64,000 bases of DNA, taken from the NCBI GenBank assembly GCA_046331665.1, contig JAXLQK010000014.1, forward strand, positions 62,001 through 126,000. The letters run 5' to 3'. The stretch comes from CAWBAT01 sp046331665 (GTDB lineage Bacteria > Acidobacteriota > Terriglobia > Versatilivoradales > Versatilivoraceae). A program made the position numbers and the translations under genes. The notes below the pieces were generated by a model. It was not told the origin of the DNA. It was given only the letters and a program-made list of their open reading frames with translations, and did no database searches. Every line of letters begins with the position of its first letter. The first letter of the stretch is position 1. This document shows positions 18,726-27,436 of the stretch, one piece after another.

Positions 18726-20252
18726 ATGAACACCCTAGTGGAATGTGTCCCTAATTTTAGTGAAGGCAAAGACCGCGCTGTCATTGACCAGATTGCCGAC
18801 GCCATTCAATCGGTGCCGGGAAATCATATTCTCGACATCGAAATGGATGCCGATCATCATCGCTCGGTCATCACCTTCGTAGGTCCCAGGGAGACCATCG
18901 GCGAAGCCGCATTCCGCGCCATCGAGAAGGCCTCTCAACTAATCGACTTGCGGCGGCATATCGGGGCGCATCCGAGAATCGGAGCCACTGATGTAGTCCC
19001 CTTCATCCCGCTCAAAAATGTGACCATGGAAGACTGCACCACCCTGGCCCGGAATTTGGGGCAAGCCGTTGCGGAACGTCTCTCCATCCCAGTTTACCTT
19101 TATGGTATGGCGGCCGCTCGCCCGGAACGCGTCCAGTTGGAAAACGTTCGCAAAGGCCAGTTTGAGGGGTTGCGTGAGGAGATGGGGAAAAATGAGGAGC
19201 GTCGACCAGATTACGGTTCCGCCAGAATTCACCCCTCCGCCGGCGCCACCGCCATTGGAGCCAGAAAATTTCTTATTGCCTACAATATCAATTTGAATAC
19301 GCCCGACGTGGAGATTGCCAAGCGAATCGCCCGCATCATCAGGACTTCCAGTGGCGGCATGCCCCATGTGAAAGCCATGGGAGTCGATTTGAAGACCCGC
19401 AACCTTGCTCAAGTGTCGATGAATCTGACCGATTTTGAGCAGACCCCGATGTATCTGGTGTTTGAGAAGGTCAAAGAAGAAGCCGCCGCCCAGGGAGTCT
19501 CGATTGCCGGCAGTGAAATTGTAGGGCTCATCCCCGCAGCGGCACTGGAACAAACGGCCAATTATTTTCTGGAATTCGAGAATTTTGATGCTGCCCTGGT
19601 CCTTGAGAATCGGCTGAATGCTGTTCTGGAAAATTTGTCAAAGCCCGGAAGCCTGGCTGCACTGACGGTCCATGATTTTATTGAGTCCGTCGCCCGGGCG
19701 GAAACAATTCCGGGAGGCGGCAGTGTGTCAGCGATGGCGGGAGCTCTGGCCGCGGCCCTGGGGAAAATGACGGTTGGTTTCACCCTGGGCCGCAAGAAAT
19801 TTGAGAGCGAGCGAGGCATGCTGGAAGAGGCCCTGAGAGCCTTCAACCGACTGGGCCCCGTCTTGGGACGGGCCATTGACAAGGATTCCCAAGCCTACGC
19901 CGGCGTCATGGCAGCCTTGGAAATGCCCAAGCACAGCGCGGATGAAAAATCATTGAGGGAAGAAAAGCTCACTGAGGCTCTCATTCAAGCAACCGTGGTT
20001 CCCTTGAACGTGGCCAAGCAATCCTGCGAGATCGTCGGAATTCTCCAGCAGTTGAAGACCCGTTCCAATCCACACCTGGCTTCAGACCTCAAAGTAGGCA
20101 TTGGAATGGGTCTGGCCGCCGTTAAAGGAGCCTTGGAGAACGTGCAAACCAACCTCGACAGCCTGTCGGAGTCTGCCAATACCCATGAACTCCGCCTTCG
20201 AGCTGAAGAAATCAACCGCCTCTTTCTGGAACTAGCAGCCGGAGAATCGTGA
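18726..20252 (+). CDS. ftcD: Formiminotransferase-cyclodeaminase fusion
   Basis: The 508-residue protein joins two folate enzymes. Residues 1 to about 300 are glutamate formimidoyltransferase (start LVECVPNFSEGKD, then the HIGAHPRIGATDVVPFIP segment). Residues from about 320 to the end are formimidoyl-tetrahydrofolate cyclodeaminase (SVARAETIPGGGSVSAMAGA). Together they move the formimino group of formiminoglutamate to tetrahydrofolate and release ammonia, giving glutamate and methenyl-THF. This is the last step of the route that starts at hutH. The domain order is the same as in the vertebrate enzyme. The ATG at 18726 was chosen because homology begins immediately; longer in-frame starts overlap hutI. 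Confidence 0.95.
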   Translation: MNTLVECVPNFSEGKDRAVIDQIADAIQSVPGNHILDIEMDADHHRSVITFVGPRETIGEAAFRAIEKASQLIDLRRHIGAHPRIGATDVVPFIPLKNVTMEDCTTLARNLGQAVAERLSIPVYLYGMAAARPERVQLENVRKGQFEGLREEMGKNEERRPDYGSARIHPSAGATAIGARKFLIAYNINLNTPDVEIAKRIARIIRTSSGGMPHVKAMGVDLKTRNLAQVSMNLTDFEQTPMYLVFEKVKEEAAAQGVSIAGSEIVGLIPAAALEQTANYFLEFENFDAALVLENRLNAVLENLSKPGSLAALTVHDFIESVARAETIPGGGSVSAMAGALAAALGKMTVGFTLGRKKFESERGMLEEALRAFNRLGPVLGRAIDKDSQAYAGVMAALEMPKHSADEKSLREEKLTEALIQATVVPLNVAKQSCEIVGILQQLKTRSNPHLASDLKVGIGMGLAAVKGALENVQTNLDSLSESANTHELRLRAEEINRLFLELAAGES

Positions 20253-20360
20253 GCGGGAAAAGTAAGCGTGATGAACTCTCCCGGACAGAAAGAAATATCT
20301 TTGGCGGGATCGCGACGATCAATTACGGGTAATCCTTCGAGAGCGCAGGGCAGGCAGGCC

Positions 20361-20924
20361 TTAAATCTGCAGACAGTATCCCATCAATAAATCGTATTCA
20401 AGAGCACTGATCCGCTGAACGAAATTCAAGTCGTCAAATTTCCCTCTGGAGCCGGCCTCGCACAAGTCCACCAGCCACTGAGGATCCCACTCCTTCGCCC
20501 CAGCAATTTCTTGCCAGGCTTTCTGCCCGGCAGGCTTGTTCGCCGGACGCGATTTGATGGCTCCGAGCAATTCAGGAAAGATCGCATGCCGCCCGACGCG
20601 GCGAAACCAATACATCGAATTGCCGAAGTCTCCTTCACTACGATGCATCAAGGCATGCCAATAGGACCCTTCAGCGGAATGAATCCCCTGAGCAATGCGA
20701 TGGGACTCCTCCAGAAACCCATGGAGCCAGTAGGCCCCGGCGCGAACCAGCTCGGCGCGCTGACTGGAAACGACGGAATTCCAGTCCAGGGAGTCAATCG
20801 CCTCCAACGATTCCCTGCTGCCGCGTTGCGGTTTGACAGGCACTGGCAGACCCGCAGGAGCGGGATAACAAAACGTCAGATCCTTGAACCTGGAACTTCC
20901 ACTTTTCCGGGACGCGTCACTCAT
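20361..20924 (-). CDS. Conserved protein of unknown function
   Basis: The 187-residue protein has no signal peptide or membrane segment. It contains a tryptophan- and histidine-rich middle part (GAYWLHGFLEESHRIAQ, then GSYWHALMHRSEGDF and MYWFRRVGRH). I recall proteins with this pattern as conserved hypotheticals but know no function. The gene is convergent with ftcD and divergent from the calcium antiporter. The regular aromatic and charged pattern supports real coding. I do not name an enzyme class. Confidence 0.7.
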   Translation of the reverse strand: MSDASRKSGSSRFKDLTFCYPAPAGLPVPVKPQRGSRESLEAIDSLDWNSVVSSQRAELVRAGAYWLHGFLEESHRIAQGIHSAEGSYWHALMHRSEGDFGNSMYWFRRVGRHAIFPELLGAIKSRPANKPAGQKAWQEIAGAKEWDPQWLVDLCEAGSRGKFDDLNFVQRISALEYDLLMGYCLQI

Positions 20925-21074
20925 CCGGGAACTCCTTTCCGGTCTGCTATGTTATGATGGCCTCGCCTGCGCCCGCTAATTCCAGGCACCATCGCAACAA
21001 AAGACTAATATATCCCGAGACATCAGCGAAAACAAAAGGTCTCCCGTCGTCCGGGATTGGGATTACTCATTTTG

Positions 21075-22196
21075 ATGAAACCGACGCCCCACCTTCTGGC
21101 TCCTGAAAACCTGGTCTACACGCTGCTCGTTTTTCTGCCTGTAGCCATGGTACTCCACTATGCACACGGCTCTCCAGTATGGATTTTTGTCACCTCCTGC
21201 CTGGCGGTGATACCGCTCGCCGGGCTCATGGGCAGAGCCACTGAACAGTTGACCGAGCATGTGGGAGCGGGCTTGGGAGGCCTGCTGAATGCGACTTTTG
21301 GAAATGCCGCGGAGCTGATTATCGCCGGCATTGCTTTACACAAGGGGTACCACGGGGTTGTCAAAGCGTCCATCACCGGATCGATCATCGGTAACGGGCT
21401 CCTGGTGCTGGGTCTGAGCATTCTGGCTGGCGGCATCAAGCATCCCCATCAAAAATTCAACCGGACCGTCGCTGGACTCAATTCCACACTCATGGCCTTG
21501 TGCGTGGTGGCGTTGATCATCCCTGCCCTTTTTCGTTGGGTGGCAGACGAAAAAATTCGCAGTGGCACCCTGACTTTGTTGCAGGAACAAAAACTCGAGC
21601 GAGATCTAAGCCTTGAAATTTCCGTGGTCTTGATCGGTGTCTATTTGCTGAGCTTGCTTTTTTCGCTCAAAACGCATCGCAGACTTTATCTGGGAGAGGT
21701 TCCGGCTTTGGCTTCCGATCATTCCGGAACTAAAGCAAGTCTGGGAAAAGCGACCCTTACCTTGGTGATTTCAACGGTCGGAGTCTCATTGGCTAGTGAA
21801 CTCCTGGTGGGAGCCGTTCAGGCCACGGCTACGGCCTGGGGTATGACGGAAGTGTTTATCGGAGTCATTGTGGTGGCCATCATTGGCAACGCCGCCGAAC
21901 ACAGCACGGCTGTGCTGGTGGCCATGAAAAACAAGATGGATCTGGCTCTCAATATTTCTATCGGATCCAGCATCCAAGTCGCTTTGTTTGTAGCACCTGT
22001 CCTGGTATTTCTAAGCTATTTCTTCAATAACCCTCTGGACTTGCAATTCACCCCTTTTGAAGTCCTGTCCGTTGCCATATCTGCGGCCCTGGTTAATCTG
22101 GTTGCTCAGGATGGGGAGTCTCACTGGATGGAAGGTGTATTGCTGCTTGCCATCTACCTGGTCATTGGTATGGCTTTCTACCTTTTGCCTGCTTGA
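21075..22196 (+). CDS. cax: Calcium/proton antiporter, CaCA family
   Basis: The 373-residue protein has about eleven hydrophobic segments and the two inverted alpha repeats of the CaCA superfamily. Repeat one has FGNAAELIIAGIAL with the ion-binding glutamate; repeat two has IGNAAEHSTAVLVA. It exports Ca2+ (or other divalent cations) against a proton gradient. I use the ATG at 21075; a TTG at 21057 would add six residues. A strong hairpin with a T-run follows the stop at 22280-22320. Confidence 0.92.
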   Translation: MKPTPHLLAPENLVYTLLVFLPVAMVLHYAHGSPVWIFVTSCLAVIPLAGLMGRATEQLTEHVGAGLGGLLNATFGNAAELIIAGIALHKGYHGVVKASITGSIIGNGLLVLGLSILAGGIKHPHQKFNRTVAGLNSTLMALCVVALIIPALFRWVADEKIRSGTLTLLQEQKLERDLSLEISVVLIGVYLLSLLFSLKTHRRLYLGEVPALASDHSGTKASLGKATLTLVISTVGVSLASELLVGAVQATATAWGMTEVFIGVIVVAIIGNAAEHSTAVLVAMKNKMDLALNISIGSSIQVALFVAPVLVFLSYFFNNPLDLQFTPFEVLSVAISAALVNLVAQDGESHWMEGVLLLAIYLVIGMAFYLLPA

Positions 22197-22279
22197 GTCT
22201 TTGCTACGTCAAACTCCCCATTTTTTGAGTCATCAGGCGAGCTCTTCACGGGTCAAAAGGGAGAGGGTGATTTGGGTAG

Positions 22280-22320
22280 CCACGGTAAAACGTCATTTGT
22301 TTTACCGTGGGCCTTTTTAA
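22280..22320 (+). terminator. Terminator-like hairpin downstream of cax (repeat copy A1)
   Basis: CCACGGTAAAAC (22280-22291) pairs perfectly with GTTTTACCGTGG (22299-22310) around a seven-base loop. GCCTTTTTAA follows. This fits an intrinsic terminator for cax. The same hairpin, preceded by GTAG, recurs in decayed form at 25867 and 28179, so it also belongs to a dispersed repeat family. Confidence 0.8.
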
Positions 22321-22595
22321 AAGCAGGAACCTGCTCCCGCTTTCCTACAGAACCAGCCTGTTCGCAATGATTCGAGCCTAACGCAATTCAGATTTATCTA
22401 GCCGGCTCGTTGTAGCCGGAGTAGAACATCCGTTGTTCATGAAGGTGGGCGCGGATCGGAAGCATGTAACGCACGTTGCCACACTATACGCCATCGAGGA
22501 ACTCGAGCTGATGAAGCCGTACTTGCGAGAAGCGTATCGGCACTCCATTACCTAGAAAATGGGATCATCACATGACTAAAGGTGATGGCAAATTC

Positions 22596-22676
22596 TGTCG
22601 CGGCGGTCTGTGACCGCCGAATCCCAATGATTTCATTCCATCACACCGCATCGGCGCTCATAGAGTGCCGCTACAA
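22596..22676 (+). repeat. Two-hairpin dispersed repeat, copy D1
   Basis: The segment contains GGCGGTCTGTGACCGCC and, 25 to 35 bases on, a second arm pair around GGCGCTCATAGAGTGCCG. It matches the reverse complement of 35262-35344 over about 80 bases with scattered differences. The best conserved parts are the two hairpins, while the spacer differs. Confidence 0.75.
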
Positions 22677-22811
22677 CACCACAACGAGTTTTTCAGCCGC
22701 CTGCCAGGGTTGTTCAACAAGGAAAGAGTCACAGAACAGCGAATGCGAAAAAGATACTCGCTTTGACCTCCCACATTTCTGTGCTCCCAGCCTTTGCAAA
22801 AAGCTTCACTC

Positions 22812-22842
22812 TTGACAAATTATTATCTTAGAACTAGTCTAA
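22812..22842 (+). promoter_or_regulatory. Promoter and candidate PerR/Fur operator
   Basis: TTGACA at 22812-22817 is a perfect -35 box. TAGTCT at 22835-22840 lies 17 bases further and can act as -10. Overlapping the -10 is the interrupted inverted repeat TTAGA-N5-TCTAA (22828-22842), a plausible operator for the Fur-family protein that starts at 22850. Autoregulation is inferred; the box does not match the Bacillus PerR consensus exactly. Confidence 0.6.
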
Positions 22843-22849
22843 TTTACTG

Positions 22850-23275
22850 ATGGACGTCGAGACGATCAAGCAGTTCTTTGCGGGCAGCGGATTGCGTTGT
22901 ACTACCCAACGCTATGCGGTGATGGCATTCCTGATGAGGCACACCGGTCATCCTACCGCCGCGGAAATCTACAAAGCCGTGAATCGCCTGCATCCGCATT
23001 CCTCCAGGGCCACCACATACAACAATCTGCGGGACTTGGTGAAAGCAGGTTTGGTGCGTGAAGTGGCCGCCGAGGGTCGCGCCGCCCGATTCGATGCGAT
23101 AGGCATGCGGCATCACCATTTCATCTGCGACAGGTGCGGCAACGTTGAGGACATGGATTGGTACGAGGTGCCCAGGCCTGCATCCCGCTTTATGGGGGCA
23201 CGCATTCTGAGGGAATGCGAACTCATTTTCCGCGGGCTGTGTACCAATTGCGCTTCGAAGCGCACTGTCCGTTAG
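22850..23275 (+). CDS. Fur/PerR-family transcriptional regulator
   Basis: The 141-residue protein has an N-terminal winged helix (RCTTQRYAVMAFLM, then HPTAAEIYKAV and SRATTYNNLRDL). Its C-terminal dimerisation domain has the HHHFICDRCG metal region and a second CxxC in CTNCAS, the usual structural zinc site. It sits 133 bases upstream of katG on the same strand, which is the classic context for a peroxide sensor (PerR) controlling catalase-peroxidase. The ATG is only seven bases after the operator-like repeat, so the leader is very short. PerR rather than Fur or Zur is inferred from the neighbour. Confidence 0.9.
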   Translation: MDVETIKQFFAGSGLRCTTQRYAVMAFLMRHTGHPTAAEIYKAVNRLHPHSSRATTYNNLRDLVKAGLVREVAAEGRAARFDAIGMRHHHFICDRCGNVEDMDWYEVPRPASRFMGARILRECELIFRGLCTNCASKRTVR

Positions 23276-23408
23276 GCATCGCAGGGATGCCGGAATCCGG
23301 ACTATGGGCGGTGACAACATGACCCGGCGGCGATCGGGATAGACGGGAGGCCAGGCCAGACCAACAGTTCATATCATTTTCTTGATTCATACGAAGGAGG
23401 ATAAATAC

Positions 23409-25658
23409 ATGGAAAAAGAACTCATGAATCCAACGGGGGTACAAGTCTCCGGGAGTCAACAGCAAGCCCTGCCAGCCGAGGGCAAATGCCCGGTAACCGG
23501 AGGCGCTCACAAGCAAGTGGCCGGCGGTGGCACAACGAACCGGGACTGGTGGCCGAACCAGTTGCGGCTCGACATCCTGCACCAGCATTCCTCCAAATCC
23601 AATCCGATGGACAAGGATTTCAACTACGCTAAGGAGTTTAAGAGCCTCGACCTGGCGGCAGTGAAGAAAGATCTCGCGGCGCTGATGACCGAGTCGCAGG
23701 AGTGGTGGCCGGCCGACTTTGGCCACTATGGCCCCTTGTTTATCCGCATGGCGTGGCACAGCGCCGGCACCTACCGCATCGGGGACGGCCGCGGCGGCGG
23801 GGGAAGGGGCCAACAGCGCTTCTCTCCGCTCAACAGCTGGCCCGACAACGTCAGCCTGGACAAGGCACGTCGACTGCTCTGGCCGATCAAACAGAAGTAT
23901 GGGCGGAAAATTTCGTGGGCCGACTTGATGATCCTCGCCGGAAACGTCGCCCTTGAAACGATGGGTTTCAAAACCTTCGGTTTCGGAGGCGGTCGTGAGG
24001 ACGTATGGGAGCCCGATCAGGACGTCTATTGGGGCTCCGAAGGCAAGTGGCTGGAAGACAAGCGGTACTCCGGTGACCGCGACCTCGAAAACCCGCTCGC
24101 TGCGGTGCAGATGGGTCTGATCTACGTCAACCCGGAAGGCCCGAACGGCAACCCGGATCCAGTCGCGGCGGCCAGGGATATTCGCGAGACTTTTGCTCGC
24201 ATGGCGATGAATGACGAAGAAACGGTCGCTCTCATTGCCGGCGGCCACACCTTTGGCAAGACCCATGGCGCCGGGCCCGCGACCCATGTGGGGCCCGATC
24301 CGGAAGCGGCTCCTATCGAGCAACAAGGCCTCGGCTGGAAAAGCACCTATGGCACCGGCAAAGGCAGTGACACCATCGGGAGTGGTCTGGAAGTCACCTG
24401 GACCACCACACCAACGAAGTGGAGCAACAACTTTTTCTGGAATCTTTTCGGCTACGAATGGGAACTGACGAAGAGTCCGGCCGGTGCGCATCAATGGACG
24501 GCGAAGGGTGCGGGTGCTACCATCCCCGACGCACACGATCCGTCAAAGCGGCACGTGCCAACCATGCTGACCACCGACCTCTCCCTGCGCTTCGATCCTG
24601 CCTACGAAAAAATATCACGGCGCTTCATGGAGCATCCGGACGAGTTCGCCGACGCATTCGCCCGGGCCTGGTTCAAGCTGACGCATCGCGACATGGGCCC
24701 GCGCGCACGTTACCTTGGCACGGAGGTCCCAGCCGAAGAGCTCATCTGGCAAGACCCCATCCCTGCCGTCAATCATAAGCTGATTGATGCGCAGGACATT
24801 GCCGCCCTCAAGGCCAAGATCCTGGCTTCGGGACTGTCGGTTTCGGAGCTGGTTTCAACCGCCTGGGCATCGGCCTCCACCTTCCGCGGCTCCGACAAGC
24901 GTGGCGGTGCCAACGGGGCTCGTATTCGTTTGGCTCCCCAGAAGGATTGGGAAGTGAACCAACCTGCTCAACTGGCCAAGGTGCTCAAGACCCTGGAAGG
25001 CATCCAGAGCGCATTCAACAGCGCGCAGTCCGGTGGCAAGAAAGTCTCGCTGGCCGACCTGATCGTTCTGGCCGGTTGCGCGGGCGTCGAACAGGCCGCC
25101 AAGAATGCCGGCCACAAGGTAACCGTTCCCTTCTCCCCGGGACGAATGGACGCATCACAGGCACAAACCGATGTGGATTCCTTTGCTGTGCTTGAGCCGG
25201 TCGCGGATGGTTTCCGTAACTATCAGAAGAACCATTATGCCGTATCGGCCGAGGAATTGCTGGTTGACAAGGCGCAATTGCTAACGCTTACGGCACCCGA
25301 GTTGACGGTGCTCGTGGGTGGCATGCGCGTCCTGAAGACCAGCTTGGGAGGGTCCCAGCATGGCGTCTTCACCAAGCGGCCGGAGGCGCTCAGCAATGAC
25401 TTCTTCGTGAATCTGCTCGACATGGGCACGGAGTGGAAGGCAATTTCGAAGGACGAAGATGTGTTTGAAGGCCGCGATCGCAAGACGGGCACAGTCAAGT
25501 GGACGGCTACCCGGGTTGACCTGATCTTCGGTTCGAATGCTCAGCTTCGAGCGATGGCAGAGGTTTATGGATGCAAAGACTCCCAGGAGAAGTTTGTGCA
25601 TGACTTTGTAGCGGCCTGGAACAAAGTCATGAACCTTGACCGTTACGACCTCGCTTAG
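23409..25658 (+). CDS. katG: Catalase-peroxidase
   Basis: KatG is a cytoplasmic haem enzyme that destroys hydrogen peroxide. The 749-residue protein has the usual two-domain length. The distal catalytic residues lie in RMAWHSAGTYR (Arg113, Trp116, His117) and the proximal haem ligand in GGHTFGKTHGAG. The tyrosine of the Met-Tyr-Trp adduct is in GLIYVNPEGP. The C-terminal domain repeats the fold without haem residues. AAGGAGG eight bases before 23409 fixes the start; an in-frame codon at 23382 would include the ribosome site. It is likely controlled by the adjacent Fur-family protein. Confidence 0.97.
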   Translation: MEKELMNPTGVQVSGSQQQALPAEGKCPVTGGAHKQVAGGGTTNRDWWPNQLRLDILHQHSSKSNPMDKDFNYAKEFKSLDLAAVKKDLAALMTESQEWWPADFGHYGPLFIRMAWHSAGTYRIGDGRGGGGRGQQRFSPLNSWPDNVSLDKARRLLWPIKQKYGRKISWADLMILAGNVALETMGFKTFGFGGGREDVWEPDQDVYWGSEGKWLEDKRYSGDRDLENPLAAVQMGLIYVNPEGPNGNPDPVAAARDIRETFARMAMNDEETVALIAGGHTFGKTHGAGPATHVGPDPEAAPIEQQGLGWKSTYGTGKGSDTIGSGLEVTWTTTPTKWSNNFFWNLFGYEWELTKSPAGAHQWTAKGAGATIPDAHDPSKRHVPTMLTTDLSLRFDPAYEKISRRFMEHPDEFADAFARAWFKLTHRDMGPRARYLGTEVPAEELIWQDPIPAVNHKLIDAQDIAALKAKILASGLSVSELVSTAWASASTFRGSDKRGGANGARIRLAPQKDWEVNQPAQLAKVLKTLEGIQSAFNSAQSGGKKVSLADLIVLAGCAGVEQAAKNAGHKVTVPFSPGRMDASQAQTDVDSFAVLEPVADGFRNYQKNHYAVSAEELLVDKAQLLTLTAPELTVLVGGMRVLKTSLGGSQHGVFTKRPEALSNDFFVNLLDMGTEWKAISKDEDVFEGRDRKTGTVKWTATRVDLIFGSNAQLRAMAEVYGCKDSQEKFVHDFVAAWNKVMNLDRYDLA

Positions 25659-25765
25659 TCATAGCATTCTTGTCTCGTGGGTTGACAAAATCAAGGTGGA
25701 GCGGGCACGTGGGAGCGTTCCTCCCCCAGTGCACGCTGGTCAATTGAACTATCAATCCCTCTGGA

Positions 25766-25787
25766 GGCGGGACGCCATCGTCCCGCC
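25766..25787. terminator. Possible katG terminator hairpin
   Basis: GGCGGGACG and CGTCCCGCC form a perfect nine-base stem around CCAT. GTTTCCTTGTT follows, a weak T-rich tail. It lies about 110 bases after the katG stop. It may equally be a dispersed palindrome. Confidence 0.45.
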
Positions 25788-25866
25788 GTTTCCTTGTTAG
25801 GAGCGGTACAGGTCATTTTCAGAACAATTGGCCGCGGGGGCGCGGCGTCTCCAAGTAAGTTCGTAG

Positions 25867-25897
25867 CCACGGCAAAACATCTTTTGTTTTGCCATAG
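25867..25897 (+). repeat. Terminator-like repeat, copy A2 (degenerate)
   Basis: The sequence GTAGCCACGGCAAAAC and GTTTTGCCATAG matches the cax terminator hairpin with imperfect arms and a lost T-run. The T-run is replaced by ACTTTCAAC. It therefore shows an older copy of the same family. Confidence 0.65.
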
Positions 25898-26394
25898 ACT
25901 TTCAACGGTGGAGCGGGCGAGTGGGAGCGTTCCTCCCCCAGCGCACGCTCAGTGAACGCGCGCGGAGCTCGCGCTCCACCAATTGATTTGGCCAGCGAGA
26001 CGTGAGCTTTTTGATCTTGGGTTGCAAGAGCTTGCTCCCACTTTCCAGGGTTGCCAGCTAAATCTCACTGTGTCAAATCCGGCTGTTGTTGCCGGGGTCG
26101 TTGACCCCGGCCCGGGGCCGGGACCAGCGGTCCCGGTTACAGACCGAAACTTCAAGCCGACACTCGTCTGTTCCCCTGACAAATTCTCCGAACTACCATA
26201 ACCGATTGACCTAGGCTGGTCTCCAGTAGTACGCTTGCTGAACTCTTGGCAATAGGAACAGCAGGTCGTAAAACCTGCAGCCATTCATCATTCAGAGGGA
26301 AGGTCGAAGTTTCAGGCCGCCATCAATGATGGTTGTTCTGCAGCGACAAAGTAATGCCTGGTCCTCAACTGCAATCAAATTATGGGAAATCATC

Positions 26395-26802
26395 ATGAAA
26401 ATTACCGTTGAAACCCTGGTCACCGCGCCCATCGACGAAGTGTGGCATGCCTATACGACTCCAGAAGACATCAAACAGTGGAATGCCGCATCCGATGACT
26501 GGCACACAACCGCGGCCACGGTGGATTTGCGTGTGGGAGGCGCCTTTTCGTCTCGAATGGAGGCCAAGGATGGCAGCATGGGATTTGATTTCGCCGGGAC
26601 TTACACAAAGATAGAGAAGCACAAACTGATTGAGTATTCCTTCGGCGATCGCACAGCCCAGGTCGAGTTCGCGGAAGGCCCAAAGGGCGTTCAGGTCCGC
26701 GTTACCTTCGACAGTGAACAAACTTTTCCGATCGAACAACAACGCGGCGGGTGGCAGGCCATTCTGAACAACTTCGCCCGCCATGTTGAGGCAAGCCGCT
26801 AG
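26395..26802 (+). CDS. SRPBCC / AHSA1-type protein
   Basis: The 135-residue protein begins MKITVETLVTAPIDEVWHAYT, the usual opening of the START/Bet v1-like AHSA1 fold. It continues with a central DLRVGGAFSSRMEA and an IEYSFGDR strand and ends in WQAILNNFARHVEA, the long C-terminal helix. Members bind small hydrophobic ligands or activate Hsp90 in eukaryotes; most bacterial ones have no known role. I start at 26395 because the fold begins there. It stands alone between repeat clusters. Confidence 0.85.
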   Translation: MKITVETLVTAPIDEVWHAYTTPEDIKQWNAASDDWHTTAATVDLRVGGAFSSRMEAKDGSMGFDFAGTYTKIEKHKLIEYSFGDRTAQVEFAEGPKGVQVRVTFDSEQTFPIEQQRGGWQAILNNFARHVEASR

Positions 26803-26822
26803 ATTTTCGGGGCAACATTAGA

Positions 26823-26836
26823 GGGAGCCTACTCCC
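26823..26836 (+). repeat. Palindrome GGGAG-CCTA-CTCCC (family B copy)
   Basis: The palindrome and the following CGCATTCCTGCATGG resemble the segments after the hairpins at 22280 and 28179 (CTCCCGCTTTCCTACAG and CTCCTGTTTTCCTGCATTGG). It shows that the B part of the composite repeat also occurs without the terminator part. Confidence 0.5.
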
Positions 26837-26941
26837 GCATTCCTGCATGGCCTGCCTGCTGGGACGGACTTAACTGTGGAGTTCAGGTTTCGCTGTTGCG
26901 TGCGGATCTCGCATCCCACCTGACGATTTTGGAGGTCATCT

Positions 26942-27424
26942 ATGGAAAATGACATTGAAGATTTGAAGAAATCACTGAGACGCTGGACGCTTATTCTGGG
27001 AGTGGTGCAGATTACGGTCGGCTGTATCGTTGGCCTCATTCCGCCTCCGGCGGTGGCATGGTTCCGGGGTATCGTGATGGCGCACATTGAGTTTACGGCT
27101 AATGGCGTCCTGATGATCGTCCTTGGCCTCCTCCTGCCGGAAATGCGCCTCAAATCGGCCGCCCTCTGGGTGTGGTTTGTGACCTTGCAAGCTGGCACGT
27201 GGACCAACGGCGGCGCAGGTTTCGTTGGCGCGTTCATCGGAGCCTCGTCGAAACTCATGCCCACACTGAACGAGAAGTTTCCCGCACCCCATGGAACGGA
27301 CAACCCCATCGTCACTGGTCTACTTCAGTTGTGCGCTTTGACCATACTGATTGCACTGTTACTTACCGTCTATGGCCTGTTGAAATCCAGAGCGCCGGCG
27401 GCAGCCGAATCGAAACGCCGCTAA
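26942..27424 (+). CDS. Hydroxylaminobenzene mutase-like membrane protein
   Basis: The 160-residue protein has four hydrophobic segments. It shows the layout of hydroxylaminobenzene mutase-type proteins: a histidine before the second helix (MAHIEFTANGVLMIVLGLL), an aromatic third helix (WFVTLQAGTWTNGG), and a PAPHGTDNPIVTGLLQL loop before the last helix. In characterised members the reaction is the rearrangement of hydroxylaminobenzene to 2-aminophenol. The assignment is from remembered pattern similarity and the actual substrate here is unknown. A GGAGG site lies nine bases upstream. Confidence 0.65.
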   Translation: MENDIEDLKKSLRRWTLILGVVQITVGCIVGLIPPPAVAWFRGIVMAHIEFTANGVLMIVLGLLLPEMRLKSAALWVWFVTLQAGTWTNGGAGFVGAFIGASSKLMPTLNEKFPAPHGTDNPIVTGLLQLCALTILIALLLTVYGLLKSRAPAAAESKRR

Positions 27425-27436
27425 GATCTGGGATGC

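Larger units (their letters stand above)
22197..22811. other. Gene-free, repeat-rich region between cax and the Fur-family gene
   Basis: This gap of about 615 bases holds the terminator-like hairpin at 22280-22320, a GCAGG-AA-CCTGC palindrome at 22323-22334, and the two-hairpin repeat at 22596-22676. A short open frame at 22438-22554 (38 codons, containing a ...YAIEELELMKPYLREAY... stretch) may be a relic of a larger gene but was not recognised. Nothing else coding was seen. Confidence 0.6.
25696..25951 (+). repeat. 43-bp direct repeat pair
   Basis: A unit starting GGTGGAGCGGGC and continuing with GTGGGAGCGTTCCTCCCCCA then GCACGCT occurs at about 25696-25737 and again at about 25909-25951, differing in only three or four bases. 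Each unit contains the GGGAGCGTTCCTCCC palindrome. The decayed terminator-like repeat lies between them. Confidence 0.7.
25659..26394. other. Gene-free repeat cluster downstream of katG
   Basis: This gap of 736 bases contains no convincing gene. It holds two 43-base direct repeats (25696 and 25909), a GGCGGGACG/CGTCCCGCC hairpin at 25766-25787 that may terminate katG, a decayed copy of the terminator-like repeat at 25867-25897, and the palindromes CAAGAGCTTGCTCCC (about 26025-26039) and CCGGGGTCGTTGACCCCGG (26092-26110). Confidence 0.65.

Noticed and set aside
23223..24536. A 437-codon minus-strand open frame opposite katG
   Set aside because: It is antisense to the strongly conserved katG, starts and ends without family features, and is rich in proline and arginine as expected from a shadow frame in GC-rich coding DNA.
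25680..26200. CRISPR or integron attachment array
   Set aside because: Palindromes and direct repeats are present, but no regular spacing, cas or integrase genes were seen.
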